Shown here piece after piece: positions 35,254-42,587 of a stretch of 64,000 nucleotides of DNA. Source of the DNA: Prosthecobacter sp. (lineage in GTDB: Bacteria; Verrucomicrobiota; Verrucomicrobiia; Verrucomicrobiales; Verrucomicrobiaceae); the NCBI RefSeq assembly GCF_014879935.1, contig NZ_JACSRD010000138.1:1-64000 (forward strand), given 5' to 3'. Within the stretch, counting starts at the first letter, position 1. Each line of letters opens with the position of its first letter. The notes beneath the pieces are model-generated. The model made no database searches. It was not told where the DNA came from and was given only the letters and a program-made list of their open reading frames with translations. A program made the position numbers and the translations under genes.

Positions 35254-36344
35254 TGGCGGCTGCGGTTGACAGCGGGAGTGCCCCGACGAATGGCTTGCGC
35301 TGCATGAACTGGCCGCCCCTGCTCGTGATCTCGCGCATGCTGCAATTGACCGGCTTCCTGCTGGGCGCGACAGGCTGCGCGGAGTCTTTTGCCGTCAAAA
35401 ACGAGGCGGTGTCCGCCGGCATGCAGCAGCAACTCCAGGCGCAGGCCGTGCCCGCCTCCGAGCTGAAGGTCAACAAGGACGGCCTTCGCGTGCGTTCCGT
35501 CAGCACGCCGCCTGCGGAGGGGGTGCTGAAGGTGCCGATGTACTATGAGAACGGGGTGCCCTACCTCAAGCTGAGCCTCAACGGGCGCAAACCAAAGAAG
35601 TTCATGTTCGACACAGGCGCGACTTTCAGCGTGTTCGACGCGGAACAGGCGGTGGAGTATGGGTTCAGGACAGTTCCGCAGGTGCGGCCGACGATGTCGG
35701 GTGTCCTCGGCAAGGAACCTGGGATGGCCGCCATCATTCCCACGCTGCAAATCGGCTCCTGGAAGGTGCAAAACCTGCCCTGCATCATCCGCATGCAACG
35801 CACGGCCTGGGGCACCAGCATTCTGAAGGAGCATCTTGGCATTTCGGTCATCGGCGTCCATCTGGCCGCCCAGCACTGCAAATACGTGACGCTCGATTTC
35901 CTGAAGGAGCAGTTCGAGTTCGGCTTCACTCGCAGCTTTCCGGGCCAGACCCGGAAGCGCATGCACAAGACAAACCTCAGCATGGCTCAAGGCGTGCCGA
36001 CGACGCATTTGAAATATGGCAAAATATCGTGGGATGCCGTGGTGGATTCAGGCTCGATTTTCGGCGTCCAACTCGATCAAAACATCGCCCGGGTGCTCGG
36101 TTACCGCGATGGCGGCTGGCACGTGGGAGGAAACTATCTCATCACCGGTGTCGGAGGTGCCCAGACGCCCAAGGACGCCCAAGTGCGCGTGCTTGAGTTC
36201 AACGCATTGGGGTTGTTCGGTTCCTACTACCCGTTCGCCGAAGTGGACGTCATGCCCGGCCCATCGCGTCTCGGCACCTACCTGCTCGAAGACTACCGCA
36301 TCACCCTCGATTTCGAGCACAAGGTGCTCTGGGTGGAGTGGTGA
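35250..36344 (+). CDS. Second bilobal aspartyl-protease-like lipoprotein
   Basis: Up to 364 residues. ATGA overlap with the preceding paralogue suggests coupling at 35250, but an internal ATG at 35304 (MNWPPLLVISRMLQLTGFLL, then GATGC) gives the better lipoprotein signal. Lobe 1 has FMFDTGATFSVFD and lobe 2 has AVVDSGSIFGVQL; both can supply a catalytic Asp. Lobe ends ISVIGVHL...KYVTLDF and RLGTYLLEDYRITLDF are retropepsin-like. An extra segment of about 100 residues precedes lobe 1. It pairs with the upstream gene as an outer-membrane or periplasmic protease pair; the substrate is unknown. Its 3' end is duplicated as a remnant at 39.5 kb. Confidence 0.78.
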   Translation: MMAAAVDSGSAPTNGLRCMNWPPLLVISRMLQLTGFLLGATGCAESFAVKNEAVSAGMQQQLQAQAVPASELKVNKDGLRVRSVSTPPAEGVLKVPMYYENGVPYLKLSLNGRKPKKFMFDTGATFSVFDAEQAVEYGFRTVPQVRPTMSGVLGKEPGMAAIIPTLQIGSWKVQNLPCIIRMQRTAWGTSILKEHLGISVIGVHLAAQHCKYVTLDFLKEQFEFGFTRSFPGQTRKRMHKTNLSMAQGVPTTHLKYGKISWDAVVDSGSIFGVQLDQNIARVLGYRDGGWHVGGNYLITGVGGAQTPKDAQVRVLEFNALGLFGSYYPFAEVDVMPGPSRLGTYLLEDYRITLDFEHKVLWVEW

Positions 36345-36530
36345 TCTCAGCGGGCGCTTGGAGGGCAGGCGTTTCGGCTCCGTGCCGACGTGTGCGGGGG
36401 ACCTCGCGCCTGGATCGTTGGCGAACTTCCCGTTTCCACACTTGCCCCGGCCGTTTCCATCAGCAATTCAAGCGTCGGATCGAGCTGCGAGCGCCCTCCA
36501 ACAGAACAACACCTGTCGATCAGCAACTAC

Positions 36531-39464
36531 ATGACCTCCACCCGCCTCATTCGCGGCTTTGCCACTTTTTGGATCACGACTTTCTCCGGCGTCCTGCAAG
36601 CCGCGCCGTGGATCGTCGAAAACGGGGAACCGCGGGCCGAGATCGTGATTGCCCAGCAGCCCGCGCGCAGCGTGCGCCTGGCGGCTGCCGACCTGCAAAA
36701 CTACGTTGAGAAGATCAGTGGCGCACGGCTGCCGATCGTCACCGAACCGAGCGGGAAGGCGGTCAAGCTCTTCGTGGGGGACAGCCCGGGCACCGACAAG
36801 CTCAAGATCACCGCCGAAGGGCTGAAATACGGCGCCTATCGTCTCGTCTCGGGCGGCGATTGGCTGGCCTTTGTCGGAGACAACACGGACTTCGTCCCAC
36901 CCAAAATCTGGGCCCGCCGGGGAGGCGACGCCGGCGAATACGCCCGGGTGCAGCAGGAGTGGGAAGCTGCGGCAGGCGGCCCTTGGAACCGACCGAGGAT
37001 TGCCGATTCCGTCTGGAGGGCTCGTCGCCAGATGCCGGCCGATGTCGGCCTGCCCGACGCGGCCCCGCGCCCTGGAAAGAACAATCGTTTCGAAGTGTGG
37101 ACGCATGACGAACGGGGATCGTATAACGCGGTCACCGCCTTTCTGCAGGATCTCGGCGTGCGCTGGCTGCTGCCGGGTGAATTGGGCGAGATCGTGCCGC
37201 GGACGAAATCAATCGCCCTGCCGCAGATCGACCGGACCGTGCATCCCGACTTTGAGATTCGCACCTTCCATCTCAACATGGGCGAATGGGCCTGGCGGCT
37301 GGGGGCGCGTCATCCGTTCAGGCCGTTGACCGAGCACGGCATCACCCTGTTGCAGCGCCAGGAGCTTTTCGACTCCCATCCGGAGTGGTTCGCCCTCTAC
37401 GGAGGCAAGCGGGACATCAAACAATTCTGTTACTCCAGCGAAGGGCTGTTTCAGGAAATGCTGCGCTGTGTCCGGGCTCAGTTCTCTGTTTATGATTTCG
37501 AGGGCGTGTCGGTGATGCCGCCCGACGCCTTCATCGCGATGTGCCAGTGTCCCCTGTGCAAAGGGAAAGATGATCCGGCTCGTCCTCCGGAAGGCAGGCA
37601 CTCGAACTATGTGTGGGGCTTCGTCAACCGCATCGCCAAGGAAGTCGCCAAGACGCACCCGACGAAGCTCATCTATAACGTCGCCTACAATTACTACAGG
37701 CTGCCACCGACGGACATCGCAAAGCTCGAGCCGAACGTGCAGGTGATCCTCTGCAACGGTCGGCTTCCTCCGCACATGCCCGCGGCCAAACAGGACGAAT
37801 TGCAGGCCTGGCGCGAAAGCTGGCTGTCGAAAACGGACCGCCCGTTCGAGATGTATGAAAACTACCCGTGGACGAGTCGCGACCACTACAAGCCCAGCTT
37901 CGCCGCGGGGGCGATCGGCCACGACATCAACGCGACCAAGGGAGTTTCGCGCGGCGAAAGCATTTATCTGAACGCCCTCGGGACAAAGTTCGACGCCCGC
38001 GCTGCCTTCAATGCGTTCCAGATCTACTTCACGGCGCGGATGTATTGGGGCGGCAAGCAGCAAGACGCGGAGGCCTTGTTGGACGAATATTGCCGCCTGC
38101 TCTACGGCCCTGCCGGCGACGCCATGAAGGCGTTTTTTCGCTATTGCGATGCCAACTCGTCGGACATGGAGAATGAAAAGTCGAAGGTCGATGCGGCGCT
38201 GGCCCTGTTCGATGGAGCGAAGGCGAAACTGGAGCCATCAAGCATCGAGGCGCGGCGTCTCGCAGCTCTGGACGAGTTCCTCAACGGCTTGCGGGCGAAA
38301 GCGGCGCAGCTCGGGCAGAAGCGCGGCCTCGTGCCAAAGCTGCGCCTGGTGGGCGACGCCAAGGGCATCGTCATCGATGGCCGCCTTGACGAGCCTTTCT
38401 GGCAAAAGATCAACCCCGGATCCGTGGGCCGCCTGCGGGAGGTGCAAACCGGCCGGTGGCCATCCCTGGGGACCACCGTGAAGGCCGGTTGGGACGACAA
38501 CAACCTCTACTTCGCCGTGCGCTGCGAGGAGACGCCCGGTGGGAAGCTGAACGTCACGGCGGCCAAGCGCGACGACATGGCGATCTTCCTCGGCGACACC
38601 GTTGAAATCCTGTTGGAAACGCCCAACCACTCCTTTTATCAAATCGCCGTCAATCCTGCCGGAGTTGTTTGCGATCTCGATCGAGCTGGAAAGGGAATCT
38701 CTGATTGGGACTCCGAAGCCGAGGTCGCCACGCACGTCGATGACGACCAATGGACGGTCGAAATCCGCATTCCCGTCACCAGTAATACGGAGGACCCGCT
38801 GCACCAAGTCGTGGGCCGCACGCCGTCGATCAGCCTGCCGTGGTTCGTCAACGTCTGCCGGCAGCGGGTGCGAGGGAACGAGGCCGAGCATTCGGCCTTC
38901 TCACCTACAGGACACAAAGGCTTCAATCATCCCTTGAGCTTCGGGCACCTCTACGCCGGATTGTCGCACACCTTTGAGGCCGATCCGACGGCGACGAATT
39001 TTCTGACGGCAGTCAGCGCGGCGGCCAGCCTGCCGAAGGCCGAGGCGATGGCAGCGCTGGTTGCCTTGGCGGACGGGTCCCAGGGCAAACTGACCGACCT
39101 CCAACAATCCCAGGCGCTGAAACAAGCGGCCGCTGCGGCCAGCTCATTGAAAGATCATGCCCGCGCCGAAAAATTGGCCGCCCGCATTCCCATCGAAGCC
39201 GAGCGGAAGAATGCCCAGATGGTCAGTCTGCTCTCCCAGCGAAAGCCGAAGGAAGTCATCGAACGCTTTGGCAACGAAGACCTGACCCTTTGGCCCTTCT
39301 GGGCGGCCGGAGAAGGCTGCTTCGCCCGCGGCCAAGCTTATGCCGCCGTCGGTCAACGGGTCGAGGCCCAGGCCGACTTCAAGGCTGCGCTCCCGCTCAC
39401 CAGCGATCCTCGCGTTCGCGACAGCGTGCTCAAAGCCCTGCAGAAATTGACCGGCGGGAAATAG
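36531..39464 (+). CDS. Secreted DUF4838 protein with C-terminal CBM9-like domain
   Basis: 977 residues, signal peptide within MTSTRLIRGFATFWITTFSG (cleavage near LQA-APW). The early segment ARSVRLAAADLQNYVEKISG, GARLPIV and YGAYRLVSGGDWL is the alpha-glucuronidase-like N-domain pattern (glycosyl hydrolase accessory). DUF4838 proper follows (LGVRWLLPGELGEIVPRTKS, HPEWFALYGGKRD, SVMPPDAFIAMCQCPLCKGK, YEYENYPWT-like MYENYPWTSRDHY). Residues about 620-800 (AKGIVIDGRLDEPFWQKIN, AGWDDNNLYFAVRCEE) are a carbohydrate-binding family 9-like domain. A helical tail follows. It probably acts on complex polysaccharide outside the cell; the activity of DUF4838 is not established. The start at 36531 gives the signal peptide. 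The 186 bases upstream hold nothing clear. Confidence 0.82.
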   Translation: MTSTRLIRGFATFWITTFSGVLQAAPWIVENGEPRAEIVIAQQPARSVRLAAADLQNYVEKISGARLPIVTEPSGKAVKLFVGDSPGTDKLKITAEGLKYGAYRLVSGGDWLAFVGDNTDFVPPKIWARRGGDAGEYARVQQEWEAAAGGPWNRPRIADSVWRARRQMPADVGLPDAAPRPGKNNRFEVWTHDERGSYNAVTAFLQDLGVRWLLPGELGEIVPRTKSIALPQIDRTVHPDFEIRTFHLNMGEWAWRLGARHPFRPLTEHGITLLQRQELFDSHPEWFALYGGKRDIKQFCYSSEGLFQEMLRCVRAQFSVYDFEGVSVMPPDAFIAMCQCPLCKGKDDPARPPEGRHSNYVWGFVNRIAKEVAKTHPTKLIYNVAYNYYRLPPTDIAKLEPNVQVILCNGRLPPHMPAAKQDELQAWRESWLSKTDRPFEMYENYPWTSRDHYKPSFAAGAIGHDINATKGVSRGESIYLNALGTKFDARAAFNAFQIYFTARMYWGGKQQDAEALLDEYCRLLYGPAGDAMKAFFRYCDANSSDMENEKSKVDAALALFDGAKAKLEPSSIEARRLAALDEFLNGLRAKAAQLGQKRGLVPKLRLVGDAKGIVIDGRLDEPFWQKINPGSVGRLREVQTGRWPSLGTTVKAGWDDNNLYFAVRCEETPGGKLNVTAAKRDDMAIFLGDTVEILLETPNHSFYQIAVNPAGVVCDLDRAGKGISDWDSEAEVATHVDDDQWTVEIRIPVTSNTEDPLHQVVGRTPSISLPWFVNVCRQRVRGNEAEHSAFSPTGHKGFNHPLSFGHLYAGLSHTFEADPTATNFLTAVSAAASLPKAEAMAALVALADGSQGKLTDLQQSQALKQAAAAASSLKDHARAEKLAARIPIEAERKNAQMVSLLSQRKPKEVIERFGNEDLTLWPFWAAGEGCFARGQAYAAVGQRVEAQADFKAALPLTSDPRVRDSVLKALQKLTGGK

Positions 39465-39525
39465 CCCGTGAGACAAAAGGAATGCTCACGCGCAGCACCT
39501 TGAGGTTAGGCTCGTCTGCGAACTT

Positions 39526-39592
39526 ATTGCTCGAAGACTACCGCATCACCCTCGACTTCGAGCAAGGTGCCCTGGGGTCGAGTGGTTCAATC
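39526..39592 (+). pseudogene. Remnant of an aspartyl-protease gene 3' end
   Basis: Bases 39528-39555 are identical over 28 positions to 36283-36310, the 3' end of the second aspartyl-protease gene. Similarity continues with small changes and indels to about 39592, encoding a decayed version of LLEDYRITLDFE. No open frame with a start leads into it. It lies 62 bases after the DUF4838 stop, so that gene is bracketed by the intact gene end and this fragment. The other parts of the 217-base gap 39465-39681 are without recognisable features. Confidence 0.75.
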
Positions 39593-39681
39593 TCGCCCTC
39601 GTTCGGAGGCAAGGAGAGTGAAAGAACGGCGAGGAGAATTATAATTTCCAGAACATGGATTTCCGGTAGCGTGTGGCCGAA

Positions 39682-40398
39682 ATGAACATGTTGCCGGTTC
39701 CAGCTCACGGTTTGGTGGATCTCAAGTGCCCGAACTGCGCTTCGCCGATGCCTGAAGGCACCTGGGACACGAAATATGGCGTCGCCCACTGCGGTTACTG
39801 CGGATCTGCCGTGTCTCTTCCCCGGAACTTCAGGCCCCGCCTCCGCATGCCGATGCCTCCTGGGATTGGAGTTTCACATGAAGATGGCGGTCTCCTCATC
39901 ACGCATCGCTGGCTGTCGAAGAATGGCCTGATTGGATTTCTGGCGACAGCCGTGGCGTTGATTCTGTTGTACGCACCAGACGCTTCGGGCCGGTCGCTGT
40001 CAGAGTCAGGTGATGTCATGCTGGCGCATGTCGTCAGGCTCGTTGCCCTCGGCTCCGCATATTATAGCTTCGCCTACTTGGTCAATCGTAGCTGGGTTCG
40101 CATCCGCAACGGTGTGGTGGCTGTTTGCCATGGCCCTCTCCCGTGGTGGGGCACACGGTGCATGCCCTGCTGCGAGGTGGACCAGTGCTTCAGCCGGTCC
40201 CGCGTCGTGGAAACGAAGAACGGCAGCATCGAGTACTTTGAGCTGTGGGTGGCCAGCACGAACGGAACCGCATCGAAACTGCTCGCCACCGGCTCTCTGA
40301 CGCTGGATCAAGTGCTGTACATGGAACAGCAGATCGAACAAGCGCTCGGCATTGAGGACCGCCCGATGCCTGGGGAGATTTCTCGGGGCATTGTTTGA
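39682..40398 (+). CDS. Zinc-ribbon membrane protein of unknown function
   Basis: About 238 residues (start ATG 39682, or 39688). The N-terminus has a treble-clef zinc ribbon, CPNCASPMP followed by HCGYCGSAV, then two hydrophobic helices (LIGFLATAVALILLYAPDAS and LVALGSAYYSFAYLVN). After a strand rich in aromatic and charged residues (VVAVCHGPLPWWGTRCMPCC) comes a soluble C-terminal domain ending in a predicted helix (DQVLYMEQQIEQALGIED). No family beyond the ribbon was recognised. It stands alone on the plus strand after the aspartyl-protease remnant. Confidence 0.65.
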   Translation: MNMLPVPAHGLVDLKCPNCASPMPEGTWDTKYGVAHCGYCGSAVSLPRNFRPRLRMPMPPGIGVSHEDGGLLITHRWLSKNGLIGFLATAVALILLYAPDASGRSLSESGDVMLAHVVRLVALGSAYYSFAYLVNRSWVRIRNGVVAVCHGPLPWWGTRCMPCCEVDQCFSRSRVVETKNGSIEYFELWVASTNGTASKLLATGSLTLDQVLYMEQQIEQALGIEDRPMPGEISRGIV

Positions 40399-40487
40399 AG
40401 AATGAAGACCTTGGCTTCTGGTCCCGGTCCGTCGGTCCCGGACGAGGGAACACATCCGTCGCGACGACCATGCCGCAGTGGGTTCCG

Positions 40488-40595
40488 TCAGTTCATAAAC
40501 AGACGACGAAGCACCAGGGCTCCGATGATGATGCCCAGAAGAGGTAGGAGAACATGGGACGCATAGGTATCGGCATCGTTCTGCGGGCCGGACAT
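40488..40595 (-). CDS. Possible very small membrane protein
   Basis: 35 residues, MSGPQNDADTYASHVLLPLL, then a hydrophobic helix and a basic end. A GGAG-like ribosome binding site lies about 7 bases before the ATG. An in-frame longer start exists but adds an unlikely Pro-rich leader. It is the only candidate found in the 448-base stretch 40399-40846; the rest of that stretch shows nothing recognisable. Confidence 0.25.
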   Translation of the reverse strand: MSGPQNDADTYASHVLLPLLGIIIGALVLRRLFMN

Positions 40596-40846
40596 GAGGC
40601 GCTCCCACCAGCTCGGGTCACCGCGCCCACCTGGCAGGATGGCGATTATTAAAGCGCGCGGTGGTGCTTCGAGCGGGATGAGGAACGACAGTGGGGGCAA
40701 TGCTCGGACGATTCTCCGTGGTGAGCAGCGTGTGAGGTAGCGACTCCTGGTAAGCTGTCGTTGTTCAAATGGCCGAGCTTCGGAGCCAAAAGAGGGCCAG
40801 GATAAGGCGAGGAAGGTATGACGCGTGCGGGACTCACCGGCAAGCT

Positions 40847-41520
40847 TTAACGCTTGTCACGAGGACACCGGCGGCGGACGCTGAGGACGCCCGCGAGCCC
40901 TGCCATGAGCAGCAGCGCACGGGATGGCTCAGGTGCGACGGTACCTTCGAGGGCGAAAATACTGTTTCCGTTGCGGGTGAAGTCCCAGTTGGATGTACCG
41001 TCCACGCTCAGCGCGCGCAGCGGTGGAGAGCCATTCGTGAAGAGGCTGCCCGCATCTTCCGCGTCCGAGGCGGTGTCGCGCCACGCGTAGGAACTCGAAG
41101 AGGCGTTCTCGAGGCCGGCCAAGGCGATCCAGTACCTGGTGTCGGCGGCCAGACTGATGCCTGGGTGGCTGAACGTGATATCCTTGGAGAAGACACCCGC
41201 CGATCAAGTTGTCCACAGCCATAAATGTGGCGAGCAGGGTGCCCGGTGTATTCGATCCGCTGTCGGCGTAAAGGTAAGCCGCAAAGGTGTGGGATGCGGC
41301 GTCGCCGTTGTACACGCGTGCGGTCAATGCGGTGATGGTGCTGGCGAGGGCTCCCGTCTGAAACTCCGATGCCTCGACGTGGGAGGTGCTGCTCATGCCA
41401 TTGATCGCCGTCATCGGTCTGACCGAGATTGCTGAAGAGCGTCGCGGCTCGTAAAGGCGAGAGAGTGCCAAAGGCAGCGCACAACACCAGGACCAGAGTG
41501 AAGAGAGGAAACTGCTTCAT
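40847..41520 (-). pseudogene. Frameshifted PEP-CTERM protein with choice-of-anchor R-type domain
   Basis: The start at 41518-41520 gives a signal peptide (MKQFPLFTLVLVLCAAFGTL) and ATLFSNLGQT. Near 41405-41420 the frame is lost and continues as INGMSSTSHVEASEFQTGAL ... FAAYLYADSGSNTPGTLLAT in another frame. Near 41200 a second shift leads to VFSKDITFSHPGISLAADTR, YWIALAGLENASSSSYAWRD and the end. The end, APEPSRALLLMAGLAGVLSV then RRR, is a PEP-CTERM exosortase signal. The concatenated product resembles choice-of-anchor R proteins of Verrucomicrobiota. Two frameshifts make it a pseudogene unless they are sequencing errors. Confidence 0.75.
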
Positions 41521-41682
41521 GGCATTTAGAAATGACAGAGGCGGTTTTAACCTGGACCATTCGCGCAACACAAGCCTTAAAGCCTGGGACTGCAGGACAG
41601 CGCCGCCACGGGCAATTTTTTGCGACGGAATCGCAACAGCACAAGCGAGGCGCACAAAAGTTCAAAAAAAATAACATGCCTG

Positions 41683-41710
41683 TTGAAAGCTGCTTTTGGC
41701 TTTCTATTCT
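41683..41710 (+). promoter_or_regulatory. Candidate sigma-70 promoter of the respiratory operon
   Basis: TTGAAA (41683-41688) and TATTCT (41705-41710) are separated by 16 bases. The region 41660-41740 is AT-rich in contrast to the surroundings. Transcription would start near 41717, just at the CRP/FNR-like palindrome and about 40 bases before actA. Nothing else was seen in the 237-base gap 41521-41757. Confidence 0.45.
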
Positions 41711-41717
41711 GACCTAC

Positions 41718-41737
41718 CTTGTGAAATTTTTCACAAG
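41718..41737. promoter_or_regulatory. CRP/FNR-family operator-like palindrome upstream of actA
   Basis: Arms CTTGTGAAA and TTTCACAAG around two central bases form a 20-base inverted repeat. It contains TGTGA-N6-TCACA exactly, the core consensus of CRP-type regulators. It ends 20 bases before the actA start codon and lies at or just after the predicted transcription start. That position would fit repression better than activation if the promoter call is right. Confidence 0.6.
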
Positions 41738-41757
41738 CTCATCCGACGCTCTTTTCT

Positions 41758-42564
41758 ATGGGTAACTTTTTTCCGCGCTGGTCCAACTGGCTTCCTCTCA
41801 AGCTGGCCATTGCCGTCGTGTTCATTGCCTTCGGCGTGAGTGTCGGCGTCGCCTATTACTTCACACCGAAATACACCCGTGTGGGCTACGAACCGACGCA
41901 GCCGGTGCCGTTCTCGCATCAGATTCATGCCGGGCAGCTCGCACTTGACTGCCGTTACTGCCATAGCTTCGCGGAAAATTCCGGTCATTCGAACGTTCCG
42001 ACGAATCAGACCTGCTTCAACTGCCATGGCCAGGGCAAAGGCGGCATCCGCGCCGCTTCTCCGAAGCTGGAGCTGGTGCAGAAGGCGAACGAGTCCGGCC
42101 AGTCCATCCCGTGGGTCAAAGTCCACAAGGCGCCGGACTATGTTTACTTCAATCACAGCGCCCACTTGAACCGGGGCATCTCGTGCGTGTCCTGCCACGG
42201 CAAGATCAACGAGATGGAAGTGGTGCGGCATGACCAGCCACAGTCGATGGGCTGGTGCCTCGACTGCCATCGCGAGCCTGAGAAAAATCTGCGGCCGCTC
42301 GAGTTTGTGACGAATCTCAATTACAAGGCGGGAGATCTGAAACGCGCTGATTTCTACCAGGGACTGCTCGACAAAAAGGTGGCGGCGAAGGACATCGCGA
42401 ACGTGATTGGTGGCGAAGGTGCCAAGGCGGATGACCTCGGACAGCTCATCGCCCTTGCTGAGAAGACTTACGGCAAGGAAGTGACCCAGACGGAAGTGGG
42501 CACGCAATTGAAGAAGCACTGGCAGATTCAGCCGCCGGAATCCTGCACCGCCTGCCATCGCTAA
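41758..42564 (+). CDS. actA: Alternative complex III subunit ActA, pentaheme cytochrome c
   Basis: 268 residues. One N-terminal membrane anchor (LPLKLAIAVVFIAFGVSVGV) and five CxxCH heme sites: CRYCH, CFNCH, CVSCH, CLDCH and CTACH (at the very C-terminus). This is the ActA pattern of alternative complex III (quinol:electron-acceptor oxidoreductase), which replaces the bc1 complex. The periplasmic hemes relay electrons from ActB towards ActE and soluble carriers. First gene of an operon of about 19 kb, preceded by the CRP/FNR-like palindrome. 23 bases separate it from actB. Confidence 0.95.
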   Translation: MGNFFPRWSNWLPLKLAIAVVFIAFGVSVGVAYYFTPKYTRVGYEPTQPVPFSHQIHAGQLALDCRYCHSFAENSGHSNVPTNQTCFNCHGQGKGGIRAASPKLELVQKANESGQSIPWVKVHKAPDYVYFNHSAHLNRGISCVSCHGKINEMEVVRHDQPQSMGWCLDCHREPEKNLRPLEFVTNLNYKAGDLKRADFYQGLLDKKVAAKDIANVIGGEGAKADDLGQLIALAEKTYGKEVTQTEVGTQLKKHWQIQPPESCTACHR

Positions 42565-42587
42565 ACCCGCGCCCCCTTTCCTGACAC

